Shown: positions 7,380 to 14,978, counted from the first letter of the stretch. The stretch is 25,040 bases of DNA from JBDROX01 sp043809645 (GCA_043809645.1 JBDROX010000019.1:1-25040); one strand, 5' to 3'. Notes: a model not told the origin generated them from the letters alone. Translations and numbers: made by a program.

Positions 7380-9227
7380 ATGCCTGCCAGGAAACGTGGA
7401 AAGCAAGAAAAAAGGCGAAAGCAAGAAAAAAAGACAGAAGAGCAGCTGATAACGCTCGAAGAGGAGCGGGTTTACCGTGCTGGTACTGTTGCTATTCGTG
7501 ACCTTATCGCACCATCTGCATTTCGAGTCGAGTCGAGCTATATCCAGCTCGGGACAGTCTTTCTGCGCACCATGTATGTCATCACCTATCCGAGATATAT
7601 TTCGGTTGGCTGGAGTACACCAATTTTGAATCTGAATCTGACAATTGATGTGTCAATGTTCTTCTATCCAGTCAAATCTGCAATTATTCTGAAACAGCTG
7701 AAGAAGAAGGTTGGTGCGCTCGAGGCACAGCTTTCAGCTGACGCAGAAAAGGGTGCTCCCCGTGACCCTCTCCGTGAAACAGCACTCCGCGATATCGAGC
7801 AGCTTCGAGATGATCTAACCCAGGGTATCGAACATTTTTTCCAATTCGCTTTCTACGTGACGCTCTATGCGAAGGATAAGGAGGAACTTGATAGAGTAAC
7901 AGAAGATATTGAAAGTATTTTTGGATCAAAGCTGATCTATACAAAGAATGTTCTTTTTCAGGCAGAACAGGGGTTTACCTCATCAATTCCACTGGGCATT
8001 GATGAGCTTTCTGTTGCATTCAACATGAACTCTTCTCCGATCGCTTCATCATTCCCATTCACATCGTCCGAGCTGACAAGTGATAACGGGGTGCTCTATG
8101 GTATCAATAGACATAACAACAGTTTGATCCTCTTCGATAGATTCTCCTTACAAAATGCAAACATGGTGGTGTTCGCTACGTCTGGTGCTGGAAAGTCCTA
8201 TGCTGTGAAGCTCGAGGTCCTCAGAAGTCTTATGCTTGGAACGGATGTCATTATTATCGATCCGGAGATGGAGTATGTTCATTTGTCAGAAGCTGTTGGT
8301 GGGACGTACGTAAATATTTCACTTGCATCAGAGAGTAAAGTAAATCCATTTGATCTTCCTCGACCTGTTGGAACACAGGTGTCTACAGAGGACGTGATCA
8401 GAAGCGCTGTTATTACACTCAAAGGCCTCCTTCGAATCATGTTCGGACGGCTCACACCACAGGAAGACTCGATACTTGACCAGGCACTCCTTGAAACCTT
8501 TGCAAAGAAAGACATAACACCGCTGAGTGACCTTGCTACTGTAGAGCCACCAATCATGCAGGATCTGCTCGATGTGCTCGAAGGTATGGAAGGTGCTGCA
8601 GAGCTCGTCATTAAACTTCAGAAATACACAGAAGGAACATTCTCAGGTCTGTTCAATGCACCGACCAATGTGAACATGAACAATCAGCTCGTGGTCTTCA
8701 GTGTTCGAGACCTAGAAGATGAACTGAGACCGCTCGCCATCTACAGTCTTATCAATTATATCTGGAATATTGTTCGAAGTGAGAGAAAGAAACGCATACT
8801 TATCATTGACGAAGCTTGGTGGCTCATGCAGCATGAGGATAGTGCCAGGTTCATCTTTGCACTGGTGAAGAGGTGTAGAAAATATTATCTTGGTATCACG
8901 ACTATTACCCAGGATGTGAATGACTTTCTCCGATCTCAGTATGGCCAGGCCATAGTAACGAATTCAGCGCTGCAGCTGTTATTAAGACAGTCTTCAGCAT
9001 CAGTTGATATTATTCAGAATACATTTCTTCTCACAGAGGGAGAGAAGTACCTTCTTCTCGAGGGAGCGGTTGGAGAAGGTATATTCTTCGCAGGGCTAAA
9101 GCATGCGGCTATCAAGGTGGTGGCATCGTATACAGAAGACCAGCTCATCACTTCTGATCCAAAGCAGCTCCTCGAGATAGAGAAGGCAAAGAAGGAATTC
9201 GAAGTCCAGATGGGCGGAAGTGGGTAG
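7380..9227 (+). CDS. virB4: VirB4 family type IV secretion ATPase
   Basis: The protein has 615 residues from the ATG at 7380; a GTG at 7353 would add nine. Walker A is ATSGAGKS at about residues 266-273, and Walker B is ILIIDEAWW with Asp near 477, followed by the VirB4-typical GITTITQDVNDFL. The N-terminal ~230 residues hold the VirB4 substrate or partner-binding region with a short coiled coil. VirB4 ATPases power assembly and transport in type IV secretion and conjugation systems at the inner membrane. The gene is complete and matches usual CPR lengths; the missing far N-terminal domain is probably supplied by the TraC-like protein at 6570-7247. Neither start has a Shine-Dalgarno sequence. 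Confidence 0.93.
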   Translation: MPARKRGKQEKRRKQEKKTEEQLITLEEERVYRAGTVAIRDLIAPSAFRVESSYIQLGTVFLRTMYVITYPRYISVGWSTPILNLNLTIDVSMFFYPVKSAIILKQLKKKVGALEAQLSADAEKGAPRDPLRETALRDIEQLRDDLTQGIEHFFQFAFYVTLYAKDKEELDRVTEDIESIFGSKLIYTKNVLFQAEQGFTSSIPLGIDELSVAFNMNSSPIASSFPFTSSELTSDNGVLYGINRHNNSLILFDRFSLQNANMVVFATSGAGKSYAVKLEVLRSLMLGTDVIIIDPEMEYVHLSEAVGGTYVNISLASESKVNPFDLPRPVGTQVSTEDVIRSAVITLKGLLRIMFGRLTPQEDSILDQALLETFAKKDITPLSDLATVEPPIMQDLLDVLEGMEGAAELVIKLQKYTEGTFSGLFNAPTNVNMNNQLVVFSVRDLEDELRPLAIYSLINYIWNIVRSERKKRILIIDEAWWLMQHEDSARFIFALVKRCRKYYLGITTITQDVNDFLRSQYGQAIVTNSALQLLLRQSSASVDIIQNTFLLTEGEKYLLLEGAVGEGIFFAGLKHAAIKVVASYTEDQLITSDPKQLLEIEKAKKEFEVQMGGSG

Positions 9228-9243
9228 TAATAATTATTTTTTT

Positions 9244-9825
9244 ATGAATATCAAAAGAAGACTTTCTCTCTCATTCCTGATTCTTGTTCTTGGGGCTATT
9301 ATCTTTTTTTTCGCTTTTCGTTACTTCAAAAGTTCTCCACCAGGAGGTGGCACCACTCCAGAAACAGATGACACAGAAGAAGTTGTGGAAATAGACGAGA
9401 CAGATATGACTCCAATAAGTCCTGTGGTCTCTATACCAGAACCTGGAACAGTAGAACCTGTGCAAATTGACGCTGGAGAGAATTATGTAAAGCAGCTCGC
9501 ACGTATCTTCGTCGAACGGTTCCGTAGCAATTCCAACCAAAATGACAATAGGCATATTGATGACATCCTCCCGATGGCAACAGAGAATATGAAGAGCTGG
9601 ATAGAATCTCAGCGAATTGAGCAGTCTGGAGATTACAGAGGTATAACGACACAAGTTATTGTCAGCAATGTCCAGGCACTTGGAGACGCGACGGCAACTG
9701 TCCACATAGAGGTACAGGAATTTCTCGAAGTTGGGAATTCAAAAGAAACGAATTATCGAACAGGTACTGTGAATCTTCAGAAAGTTGGTGGTGAGTGGAA
9801 GGTGAGTGGGATGTATTATGATTAA
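9244..9825 (+). CDS. VirB8-like membrane-anchored protein (NTF2-like periplasmic domain)
   Basis: The protein has 193 residues from the ATG at 9244; a GTG at 9220 overlapping the virB4 stop is less likely. A short basic N-terminus is followed by one membrane helix (about residues 10-28), an acidic Pro/Thr/Glu linker (about 35-70), then a compact domain with helices (YVKQLARIFVERFRS) and strands (ITTQVIVSNVQAL, TATVHIEVQEF, GTVNLQKVGGEWKVSGMYY). Helices then a curved sheet ending in GGEWKV is the pattern of NTF2/VirB8-like folds. It directly follows virB4, so a VirB8-type scaffold role is reasonable. This is inferred from topology and context. Confidence 0.8.
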   Translation: MNIKRRLSLSFLILVLGAIIFFFAFRYFKSSPPGGGTTPETDDTEEVVEIDETDMTPISPVVSIPEPGTVEPVQIDAGENYVKQLARIFVERFRSNSNQNDNRHIDDILPMATENMKSWIESQRIEQSGDYRGITTQVIVSNVQALGDATATVHIEVQEFLEVGNSKETNYRTGTVNLQKVGGEWKVSGMYYD

Positions 9826-9855
9826 TTTACATTTTTTAAATTTTTAAATTTTCAG
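9826..9855. repeat. Left inverted-repeat arm of the second four-helix-bundle gene
   Basis: TTACATTTTTTAAATTTTTA and AATTTTCAG begin right after the preceding stop codon. Their reverse complement resembles GAAAATTGAAAATTTG at 10206-10232, at the other end of the four-helix-bundle gene. Confidence 0.5.
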
Positions 9856-9864
9856 AACATTTGT

Positions 9865-10224
9865 ATGGGAGGGAAATATGATCTTGAGGAAAGGACTGCA
9901 ATTTTTGCAGAAGAAATTATAAGATTTTGCAAAAGAATCCCGCATAACACAATTACAAATCCGATGATAAATCAGATTGTTAAATCTGGAACAAGCCAAG
10001 CTGCAAATTATTATGAGGCAAATGAAGCTGAGTCAAGGAAAGATTTTTTTCATAAAATTGGCATTGCAAATAAGGAAGTAAAAGAAACAAAGGTGTGGCT
10101 AAGGCTTATGTCTACCGCCCACGAGCCTTCCAGAGAAGAGGTAAGGAAACTCTGGAAGGAGGCACATGAACTGACGCTCATTTTCTCTGCCATACGCAGA
10201 AAAAAGAAAATTGAAAATTTGTAA
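9865..10224 (+). CDS. Four helix bundle protein, second copy
   Basis: The protein has 119 residues. YDLEERTAIFAEEIIRF and the segment QIVKSGTSQAANYYEANEAE (residues ~36-55) match the IVS / four-helix-bundle family, in the subgroup where the motif is GTS-ANYxEA rather than GANIAEGYGR. It is therefore a diverged relative of the gene at 6153-6533, not a recent duplicate. It ends KKKIENL; the last codons are part of the right inverted-repeat arm, so the repeat overlaps the coding end. It lies between the VirB8-like gene and comF, in the same direction. Function is unknown; the family is thought to bind nucleic acid or partner proteins. Confidence 0.87.
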   Translation: MGGKYDLEERTAIFAEEIIRFCKRIPHNTITNPMINQIVKSGTSQAANYYEANEAESRKDFFHKIGIANKEVKETKVWLRLMSTAHEPSREEVRKLWKEAHELTLIFSAIRRKKKIENL

Positions 10225-10232
10225 ATTGAATA
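10206..10232. repeat. Right inverted-repeat arm of the second four-helix-bundle gene
   Basis: GAAAATTGAAAATTTG then TAAATTGAA overlaps the last codons and stop of the gene. It is an imperfect reverse complement of 9826-9855. Confidence 0.5.
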
Positions 10233-10257
10233 TTACTCTGCATTCGCAGATTTTTTT

Positions 10258-10962
10258 ATGTATAAAAAAAAGTTATTGAACACTGCAATAGCCCATCTCA
10301 AGGATTGTCTTTTTCCTGTTTTTTGTTTGGGGTGTGATAGGGAGGGTGATTGGTTATGTGATAGTTGTTTTGACAAACTGAACGGAAAAGAAATTTTTTG
10401 TTGCCCGGTATGTCATGCAGTCACAGAGCTTGGGCGTTGTTGTAGTGCTTGCGAGGCAGAATCATATGTAGATGCGCACGGAGCTGCGCTCCAGTATAGT
10501 GAACAGGGACTCATAGGGAAGGTGGTTCATACTTTCAAATATAATTATGCAGAAGAACTGGACAGTGTTTTTCGACGTATGGTTATTGACTTTGTTTCAA
10601 GGAATCCATCCTTTTTCTCTGGCTTTGATGCAGTGGTTCCAGTACCACTCCACAATAAAAGATATGCTGAGCGTGGATTCAATCAAGCTTCCACTTTGGC
10701 AGGTATACTTTCTCATGTAATAGCTGTGCCTGTTTCAGAAGATCTGCAAAGAATCAGACATACTCATCATCAAGCCCGGCTCGAGAGAAGGGAACGTTTC
10801 AAAAATATTGATCAGGCTTTTTCTGCAAAAGCACCTACTAAACAAAATATCATCCTGGTGGATGATGTCTTCACAACTGGGGCAACCATGCAGGCGTGTG
10901 CGTGGGCTCTCAAAGAGTCTGGGTCTCGGAAGGTTGTTGGATTTAGTATTGCCCGAGGGTAG
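10258..10962 (+). CDS. comFC: ComF family phosphoribosyltransferase-like protein
   Basis: The protein has 234 residues. An N-terminal zinc-binding part has CLGC (23-26) with CDSC (34-37), then CPVC and CSAC a little further on. A type I phosphoribosyltransferase domain follows, with the PRPP-binding motif IILVDDVFTTGATM at about 198-211 and VVPVPLHNKRYAERGFNQA upstream, the ComF/GntX hallmark. Length and layout are normal. ComFC is needed for DNA uptake in naturally competent bacteria; its exact reaction is not established. Here it follows secretion-type genes, compatible with DNA uptake or transfer at the envelope. It converges on the glycosyltransferase gene with a single base between the two stop codons and no terminator. 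Confidence 0.92.
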   Translation: MYKKKLLNTAIAHLKDCLFPVFCLGCDREGDWLCDSCFDKLNGKEIFCCPVCHAVTELGRCCSACEAESYVDAHGAALQYSEQGLIGKVVHTFKYNYAEELDSVFRRMVIDFVSRNPSFFSGFDAVVPVPLHNKRYAERGFNQASTLAGILSHVIAVPVSEDLQRIRHTHHQARLERRERFKNIDQAFSAKAPTKQNIILVDDVFTTGATMQACAWALKESGSRKVVGFSIARG

Positions 10963-10963
10963 A

Positions 10964-11857
10964 TTAGAAGAGGGTTGTTCTATTCTTTAAACTTTCTTTC
11001 CAAATATAATACCTTCGCAGGAAGAGTACTATTGGCCACTTCAGGAAAAATAGTTTTAGATTTCGCTTGCTGAGACAGAGATACCTCAGTAATAGAAATG
11101 GTAGGAAGAGTGGAAAGAAGAGAAAAAAGAGATAATCTCTTGGAAGAATAACTTGTCTCCTCACAGGTCCTCCAAATGTGAGGTAACACTTCGGATAAAG
11201 CTTTTTCAATACAGGCCATACAGAGGGATTTTTTGCAGAGGCGAGGAGAGTTTTTGCACTCCAAAATGATTTTTGATGATAGCAGGTGGCTGAGTCCGTG
11301 TATTTCCACAGAAAATTATTCGATACAGCACGAACGGCCATTTCTGTGTCCTCATTGTGGTACGTTTCAAATGCACTATCAAATCCTCCCACTTTATCAA
11401 ATACTTCCTTTCGAAATGCAATGTTTCCTGCTCCAGGCCACTGTCTCACTTCAACAATTTTTTCTGGAAAGTAACCGACATATGTGTCAGAAACATATGT
11501 AGTTTTGCCAAAAACAAATGACACATCCTTATTTGTAAAAGGCCTGGTTAATTCTTCAAACCAATCTTTTGAAACGACGCAGTCATCATCGGTGAATAGG
11601 AGGATGTCTCCATTTGCATGTGTAATACCAGTATTTCTTGCTTTGCTTACTCCTTTGTTTGTTTCATGGTGTATCGGATGAACACGATCATTCTTTAGTA
11701 TATTAAGATATTTTTTTGTCTCGCCACTCGAACCATCATTGATTACAAAGACATCCACTTCTTTTGGTGAGTAGGTAAGTACTGAATCAAGGCAGATTTT
11801 TAGTTTTTCTACCCGGTTATATGTTGGAATGATGATTGAGTAGCTTTGTTCATTCAT
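10964..11857 (-). CDS. Family 2 glycosyltransferase
   Basis: The protein has 297 residues. The N-terminal GT-A fold is clear: YSIIIPTYNRVEKLKICLDS, VFVINDGSS, NKGVSKARNTGI and the metal-binding DDD in LLFTDDDCVV (residues ~90-92). Then comes PGAGNIAFRKEVFDKVGGFD, the acceptor-side motif of GT2 enzymes. The last ~70 residues contain a hydrophobic Phe/Leu-rich stretch that probably anchors the enzyme to the membrane. It likely transfers a sugar from a nucleotide-sugar to a surface glycan; the substrate cannot be read from sequence. A TATACT box ends about 10 nt before the ATG, so the transcript may be nearly leaderless. Confidence 0.92.
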   Translation of the reverse strand: MNEQSYSIIIPTYNRVEKLKICLDSVLTYSPKEVDVFVINDGSSGETKKYLNILKNDRVHPIHHETNKGVSKARNTGITHANGDILLFTDDDCVVSKDWFEELTRPFTNKDVSFVFGKTTYVSDTYVGYFPEKIVEVRQWPGAGNIAFRKEVFDKVGGFDSAFETYHNEDTEMAVRAVSNNFLWKYTDSATCYHQKSFWSAKTLLASAKNPSVWPVLKKLYPKCYLTFGGPVRRQVILPRDYLFFLFFPLFLPFLLLRYLCLSKRNLKLFFLKWPIVLFLRRYYIWKESLKNRTTLF

Positions 11858-11866
11858 ATGTGAGAG

Positions 11867-11872
11867 AGTATA
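11867..11872 (-). promoter_or_regulatory. -10 box of the glycosyltransferase gene
   Basis: TATACT on the minus strand ends 10 nt upstream of the ATG at 11857, so transcription would start within about 3 nt of the start codon. The -35 position falls on the T-run of the tRNA terminator, a poor match. Confidence 0.35.
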
Positions 11873-11885
11873 TCGTAGTTCTTAA

Positions 11886-11917
11886 TAATAAAAAACAGTC
11901 GCTCATCTGAGGACTGT
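11886..11917 (-). terminator. Rho-independent terminator of the tRNA-Ser operon
   Basis: On the minus strand ACAGTC-CTC-atct-GAG-g-GACTGT forms a stem (11895-11917 on the plus strand) followed by TTTTTT, five bases after the tRNA-Ser(TGA) 3' end. Confidence 0.8.
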
Positions 11918-11921
11918 TTTG

Positions 11922-12008
11922 CGGAGGGAGTGGGATTCGAACCCACGGGACCCGTGAAGGCCCAACAGTTTTCAAGACTGTCGCATTCGACCACTCTGCC
12001 ATCCCTCC
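11922..12008 (-). tRNA. tRNA-Ser(TGA)
   Basis: Minus-strand cloverleaf with acceptor GGAGGGA/TCCCTCC, D-arm GCAGAGTGGTCGAATGC, anticodon stem-loop CAGTCTTGAAAACTG with anticodon TGA, a long class II variable arm, T-arm GGGTTCGAATCCC and discriminator G73. The sequence after G73 is CAAAA, so the 3' CCA is not encoded. Length is about 87 nt. It is the downstream member of a two-tRNA transcript. Confidence 0.96.
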
Positions 12009-12067
12009 ATGGGTGGCAATACGCTTTCGCATTGAGTTATGTTGCACTCGATATGCAGCGGACTTGC

Positions 12068-12096
12068 CAGCCGAAGCCGAGTCTGCGAGGCGTAGG
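12068..12096. repeat. REP-like GC-rich repeat between the two tRNAs
   Basis: GCCAGCCGAAGCCGAGTCTG then CGAGGCGTAGGC is GC-rich, partly self-complementary and unlike the AT-rich surroundings. I recall this word as widely dispersed in CPR genomes; that is memory and was not checked. It lies between the two tRNA genes. Confidence 0.5.
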
Positions 12097-12187
12097 CGGA
12101 GAGGGCGGGATTCGAACCCGCGGTCCGGGAAAAATACCGGACAACACATTAGCAGTGTGCCGCTTTCGACCACTCAGCCACCTCTCC
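12097..12187 (-). tRNA. tRNA-Ser(GCT)
   Basis: Minus-strand cloverleaf with acceptor GGAGAGG/CCTCTCC, D-arm GGCTGAGTGGTCGAAAGC, anticodon loop CTGCTAA with anticodon GCT, long variable arm GTCCGGTATTTTTCCCGGAC, T-arm GGGTTCGAATCCC and discriminator G73. No CCA is encoded (CCT follows). Length is about 91 nt. It is the first tRNA downstream of the promoter at 12313-12341. Confidence 0.96.
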
Positions 12188-12192
12188 ATGGT

Positions 12193-12222
12193 TTTTGAAA
12201 TAAAGCATGCTTTATTTCAAAA
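12193..12222. repeat. Perfect 30-bp palindrome in the tRNA leader
   Basis: TTTTGAAATAAAGCA is followed immediately by its exact reverse complement, centred on GCATGC at 12107/12108 of the series 12193-12222 (centre between 12207 and 12208). It begins six bases upstream of tRNA-Ser(GCT) in the transcript sense. It could be a processing hairpin or a protein-binding site. Confidence 0.9.
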
Positions 12223-12274
12223 TAATGGAATTGTGTTTTAGAGAAAGTGGGGCTACCGGTGCTTGTCAGCCACC

Positions 12275-12294
12275 CCTGCCTGCCGACAGGCAGG
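12275..12294. repeat. REP-like palindrome CCTGCCTG-CCGA-CAGGCAGG
   Basis: An 8-bp GC-rich stem with a 4-nt loop, in the leader between the tRNA promoter and the first tRNA. Such CCTGCC/GGCAGG palindromes are, from memory, abundant in CPR intergenic regions. Confidence 0.75.
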
Positions 12295-12312
12295 TCTACA
12301 TGAAACGTGGAT

Positions 12313-12341
12313 AGTATAGAGAAAACAATCCACTTCGTCAA
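12313..12341 (-). promoter_or_regulatory. Promoter of the tRNA-Ser operon
   Basis: On the minus strand TTGACG (12336-12341), a 17-bp spacer and TATACT (12313-12318) form a near-consensus sigma70-type promoter for the two tRNAs. The leader is about 120 nt and holds two palindromes. Confidence 0.8.
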
Positions 12342-12359
12342 TACCAGAAATTTGCAATA

Positions 12360-12388
12360 TTTACTCAAAAAATTATTTCTGCTATAGT
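12360..12388 (+). promoter_or_regulatory. Promoter of the hsp20-vanW operon
   Basis: TTTACT (12360-12365), 17 bp, TATAGT (12383-12388). The expected start point falls within about 2 nt of the ATG at 12397, so the mRNA is predicted to be leaderless. No CIRCE element is seen. Confidence 0.55.
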
Positions 12389-12396
12389 ATATCCAT

Positions 12397-12867
12397 ATGG
12401 AGAATTTACAAAAAGGACAAGAGTCTGAAATTTTTGAAATGATTCTGGAATCTATGGATGGTGGCGCTGCTGCTGCAGAGGCAATTCCAGTACCAAATAT
12501 AGTACCAGAAGATTGGCAAGAGTCTCATGAAGAGGGACAGCTTGCTGTTGATATTGCAGAAACAGAAGAGAATATTGTTGTGATTTCTACCATGGCCGGG
12601 GCTTCCCCGGATAGTATCGATGTGTCTATTCATAATGATCTCATTACTATCCGCGGAGAACGCCTGTTTCCGGTTGACCTGGGAGACGTGGATAGAAAGT
12701 TGCATGAAGAGTGTTTTTGGGGTACATTCTCTCGGAGTATTGTGCTCCCAGTAGACGTGTATGGAGATAGAGCAAGGGCAGAATATAAGAATGGAGTTCT
12801 CACTGTTATTATTCCAAAGAAACGTTCAACATCATCTTCCGTTCCTATCGTAGTGGTAGATGAGTAG
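12397..12867 (+). CDS. Hsp20 / alpha-crystallin family small heat shock protein
   Basis: The protein has 156 residues. The alpha-crystallin domain spans about residues 48-145. It has LAVDIAETEENIVVISTMAG at the start, ITIRGER in the middle, FSRSIVLPVDV, and the family signature EYKNGVLTVIIPKK near the end. The N-terminal arm is acidic and Ala-rich, the C-terminal tail short and Ser/Val-rich with a PIVVV segment that could serve as the oligomer-locking motif. It is an ATP-independent holdase chaperone acting in the cytoplasm. It is followed after 5 nt by the VanW-domain gene, so the two are co-transcribed. The ATG lies at the predicted transcription start. Confidence 0.93.
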   Translation: MENLQKGQESEIFEMILESMDGGAAAAEAIPVPNIVPEDWQESHEEGQLAVDIAETEENIVVISTMAGASPDSIDVSIHNDLITIRGERLFPVDLGDVDRKLHEECFWGTFSRSIVLPVDVYGDRARAEYKNGVLTVIIPKKRSTSSSVPIVVVDE

Positions 12868-12872
12868 TTTGT

Positions 12873-14855
12873 ATGAAAAATTTTTTTAACAAATTCAAAA
12901 AAAGTTTCTCAAAAGTCCCAGTTAAAAGAATCTGGGTGACTGTTCTTTTGATTCTGGTATTTTTTGGAATTGTTTTAGTTGGCTTTGGTGCTTATGGTGC
13001 TTCATATGTTGATAGAATTCTTCCTGGTGTCCGTCTGGGTAATAGGACTGTTGGTGGTATGGATGAAACTGAATTTAGGGCATATCTTAATCTCAGACAC
13101 ACAAGTCTCATCGATGAGGGGATCAAAGTTCGTTTTGATAATCGAGGAAAGGAAGAGGTCGTGATTGTTGATTCAAGTATTGTGAGTGAGGATAAATTTC
13201 AGGAAATTGTACGACTTGATATTGATAGTGAGGTGAGGCATTTTTTGAATTATAAAAAGGACGGGAATATCGTTGTGCGCGCATGGAATACACTTTTGAG
13301 TAGATTGGCACGCCCAAAACTGGAACTGGAACATATTTCAATCAATGGTGACCAGTTTCAAGCAGATCTAGAGGGAAAGCTTGGCGAGTATGAGAGTGAG
13401 GCGAGGAATGCTTCTATTCGGGTTGATTCGATTAGTCCGCTAGAATACACTTATATTTCCTCATCTCCTGGTGTTGTCTTTGAATATGTAGGCATTGAAC
13501 AGGATGTGATTACTTCTTGGTCTTCTCTCATTGGGCCAGATATTACTATCAAACTCACCAGAGAAGAGCCGGAGATACTTCAAAACGATGTGGAGAAGGT
13601 GGTGGACAGACTTGGGGTAGCCCTAGATCATGGAAAGATTGAGTTAGAATACACTGATCCACATAATAAAAAAGAGTACTCTTGGATTCTTCAGAAAGAA
13701 ACCCTTTCAGAATGGATAGAGGTACAGAAGACAGATACAGGTATTGGATTTGGTCTTTCGGCAAGCTCATCAATGAAATACTTTGAAGATAAGGTTGCTA
13801 GCAGTGTGAATGTAGAGGCAGAGAATGCGAGGTTCCAGATAGGGGAGAACGGCAAGGTTTCAGAATTTATTGGGTCCAGGCCTGGGGTTGGTCTTGATTT
13901 TGATGAAACATACAAGGCATTGAATGATGCATTTATTGGACGAAGTTGGCATGATGAGGGGTTGACAAATATTGTTTCACTTGTTATTGAGAAAGTAGAG
14001 CCAGAAATAAAGACAGGAGAAGTGAATGATCTGGGTATTCATGAAGTGCTCGGTGTTGGATATTCCAACTATAGTGGGAGTCCGTCAAACAGAATCAAAA
14101 ATATTCGTCATGCAGTTAGGAATAAGCTCAATGGGCTTTTGATTGAGCCAGACGAAGATTTTTCTCTTATCAACGCACTCAAGCCATTTACTATTGAAGG
14201 TGGGTATCTCTCTGAGCTAGTGATCAAAGGTGAAAAGATTGAGCCTGAGGTGGGAGGGGGGCTTTGTCAGATTGGTACTACTATGTTTCGTGCAGCCATG
14301 AATTCTGGTCTACCAATTACAGAGCGTAGGAATCACTCACTCGTTGTGAGTTATTATAATGATCATCGCAATGGGAAGCCGGGAACAGATGCAACTATCT
14401 ATGATCCATCACCAGATCTCAGGTTTCTAAATGATACAGGAAATTATATCTTGATTACAGCAGAGATGAATGAGCGGACAGGTGAGCTCTTCTTTACTCT
14501 CTGGGGAACCGATGATGGAAGAGAGGCCTATTATACAGAACCAGTTGTTCATAACTGGATTGGTTATGGGCCAATGAAAGAGGTAGAGAGTGAAGAAATG
14601 GCCACTGGACAACGGAAGTGTCAGGGTGCACATCCTGGTGCCGTAACATCATTTATCTATGTCAAGATTCTTCCAGATGGAGAGAAAGTCGAGAGAATTT
14701 TTGAAAGCTACTACAGGCCACTTCCGACTATCTGTTTGGTGGGGCCAGGTGGGGCTGGTGGGGGATCAGAAGATGTTGAGAGTAGTGGAACAGAGACCGT
14801 ACCGGCCGAGGGTGGGTGTATCTTCCTAGAGACTGGTGAGCAGGTGTGTAATTAG
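12873..14855 (+). CDS. VanW family membrane-anchored protein with peptidoglycan-binding-like domains
   Basis: The protein has 660 residues. A basic N-terminus precedes one membrane helix (about 18-44), followed by LPGVRLGNRTVGGMDETEF, the usual start of the YoaR/PG_binding_4-like domains found upstream of VanW. Two such domains probably fill residues 50-380. The VanW domain runs from about 393 (GVGYSNYSGSPSNRIKNI) through VGGGLCQIGTTMFRAA (about 461-475) to about 530. The C-terminal ~60 residues are Gly/Glu-rich with two Cys. VanW proteins are tied to cell-envelope and glycopeptide-resistance loci but the activity is unknown. It is extracytoplasmic by topology. The operon ends at the terminator at 14874. 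Confidence 0.9.
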   Translation: MKNFFNKFKKSFSKVPVKRIWVTVLLILVFFGIVLVGFGAYGASYVDRILPGVRLGNRTVGGMDETEFRAYLNLRHTSLIDEGIKVRFDNRGKEEVVIVDSSIVSEDKFQEIVRLDIDSEVRHFLNYKKDGNIVVRAWNTLLSRLARPKLELEHISINGDQFQADLEGKLGEYESEARNASIRVDSISPLEYTYISSSPGVVFEYVGIEQDVITSWSSLIGPDITIKLTREEPEILQNDVEKVVDRLGVALDHGKIELEYTDPHNKKEYSWILQKETLSEWIEVQKTDTGIGFGLSASSSMKYFEDKVASSVNVEAENARFQIGENGKVSEFIGSRPGVGLDFDETYKALNDAFIGRSWHDEGLTNIVSLVIEKVEPEIKTGEVNDLGIHEVLGVGYSNYSGSPSNRIKNIRHAVRNKLNGLLIEPDEDFSLINALKPFTIEGGYLSELVIKGEKIEPEVGGGLCQIGTTMFRAAMNSGLPITERRNHSLVVSYYNDHRNGKPGTDATIYDPSPDLRFLNDTGNYILITAEMNERTGELFFTLWGTDDGREAYYTEPVVHNWIGYGPMKEVESEEMATGQRKCQGAHPGAVTSFIYVKILPDGEKVERIFESYYRPLPTICLVGPGGAGGGSEDVESSGTETVPAEGGCIFLETGEQVCN

Positions 14856-14873
14856 TTTATATTGCAATATAGT

Positions 14874-14906
14874 AAGAATCAGGATCATCTTCCTGGTTCT
14901 TTTTTT
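14874..14906 (+). terminator. Rho-independent terminator after the VanW gene
   Basis: AAGAA-t-CAGGA-loop-TCCTG-g-TTCTT stem followed by a T-run, 19 nt after the stop codon. A 14-bp palindrome TATATTGCAATATA (14858-14871) precedes it. Confidence 0.88.
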
Positions 14907-14949
14907 ACCTTGTTTTAGCCAAAAAAGAGATATTTACACATATTGCCCC

Positions 14950-14978
14950 TTGACAAAAGCTTGGTTCTGTGGTAAACT
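14950..14978 (+). promoter_or_regulatory. Promoter of the candidate structured RNA
   Basis: TTGACA (14950-14955), 17 bp, TAAACT (14973-14978). The -35 is a perfect consensus. No convincing protein-coding gene follows before the terminator at 15349. Confidence 0.75.

Noticed and set aside
6153..10224. Diversity-generating retroelement, because of the Avd-like four-helix-bundle proteins
   Set aside because: No reverse transcriptase, template repeat or variable repeat is present in the window.
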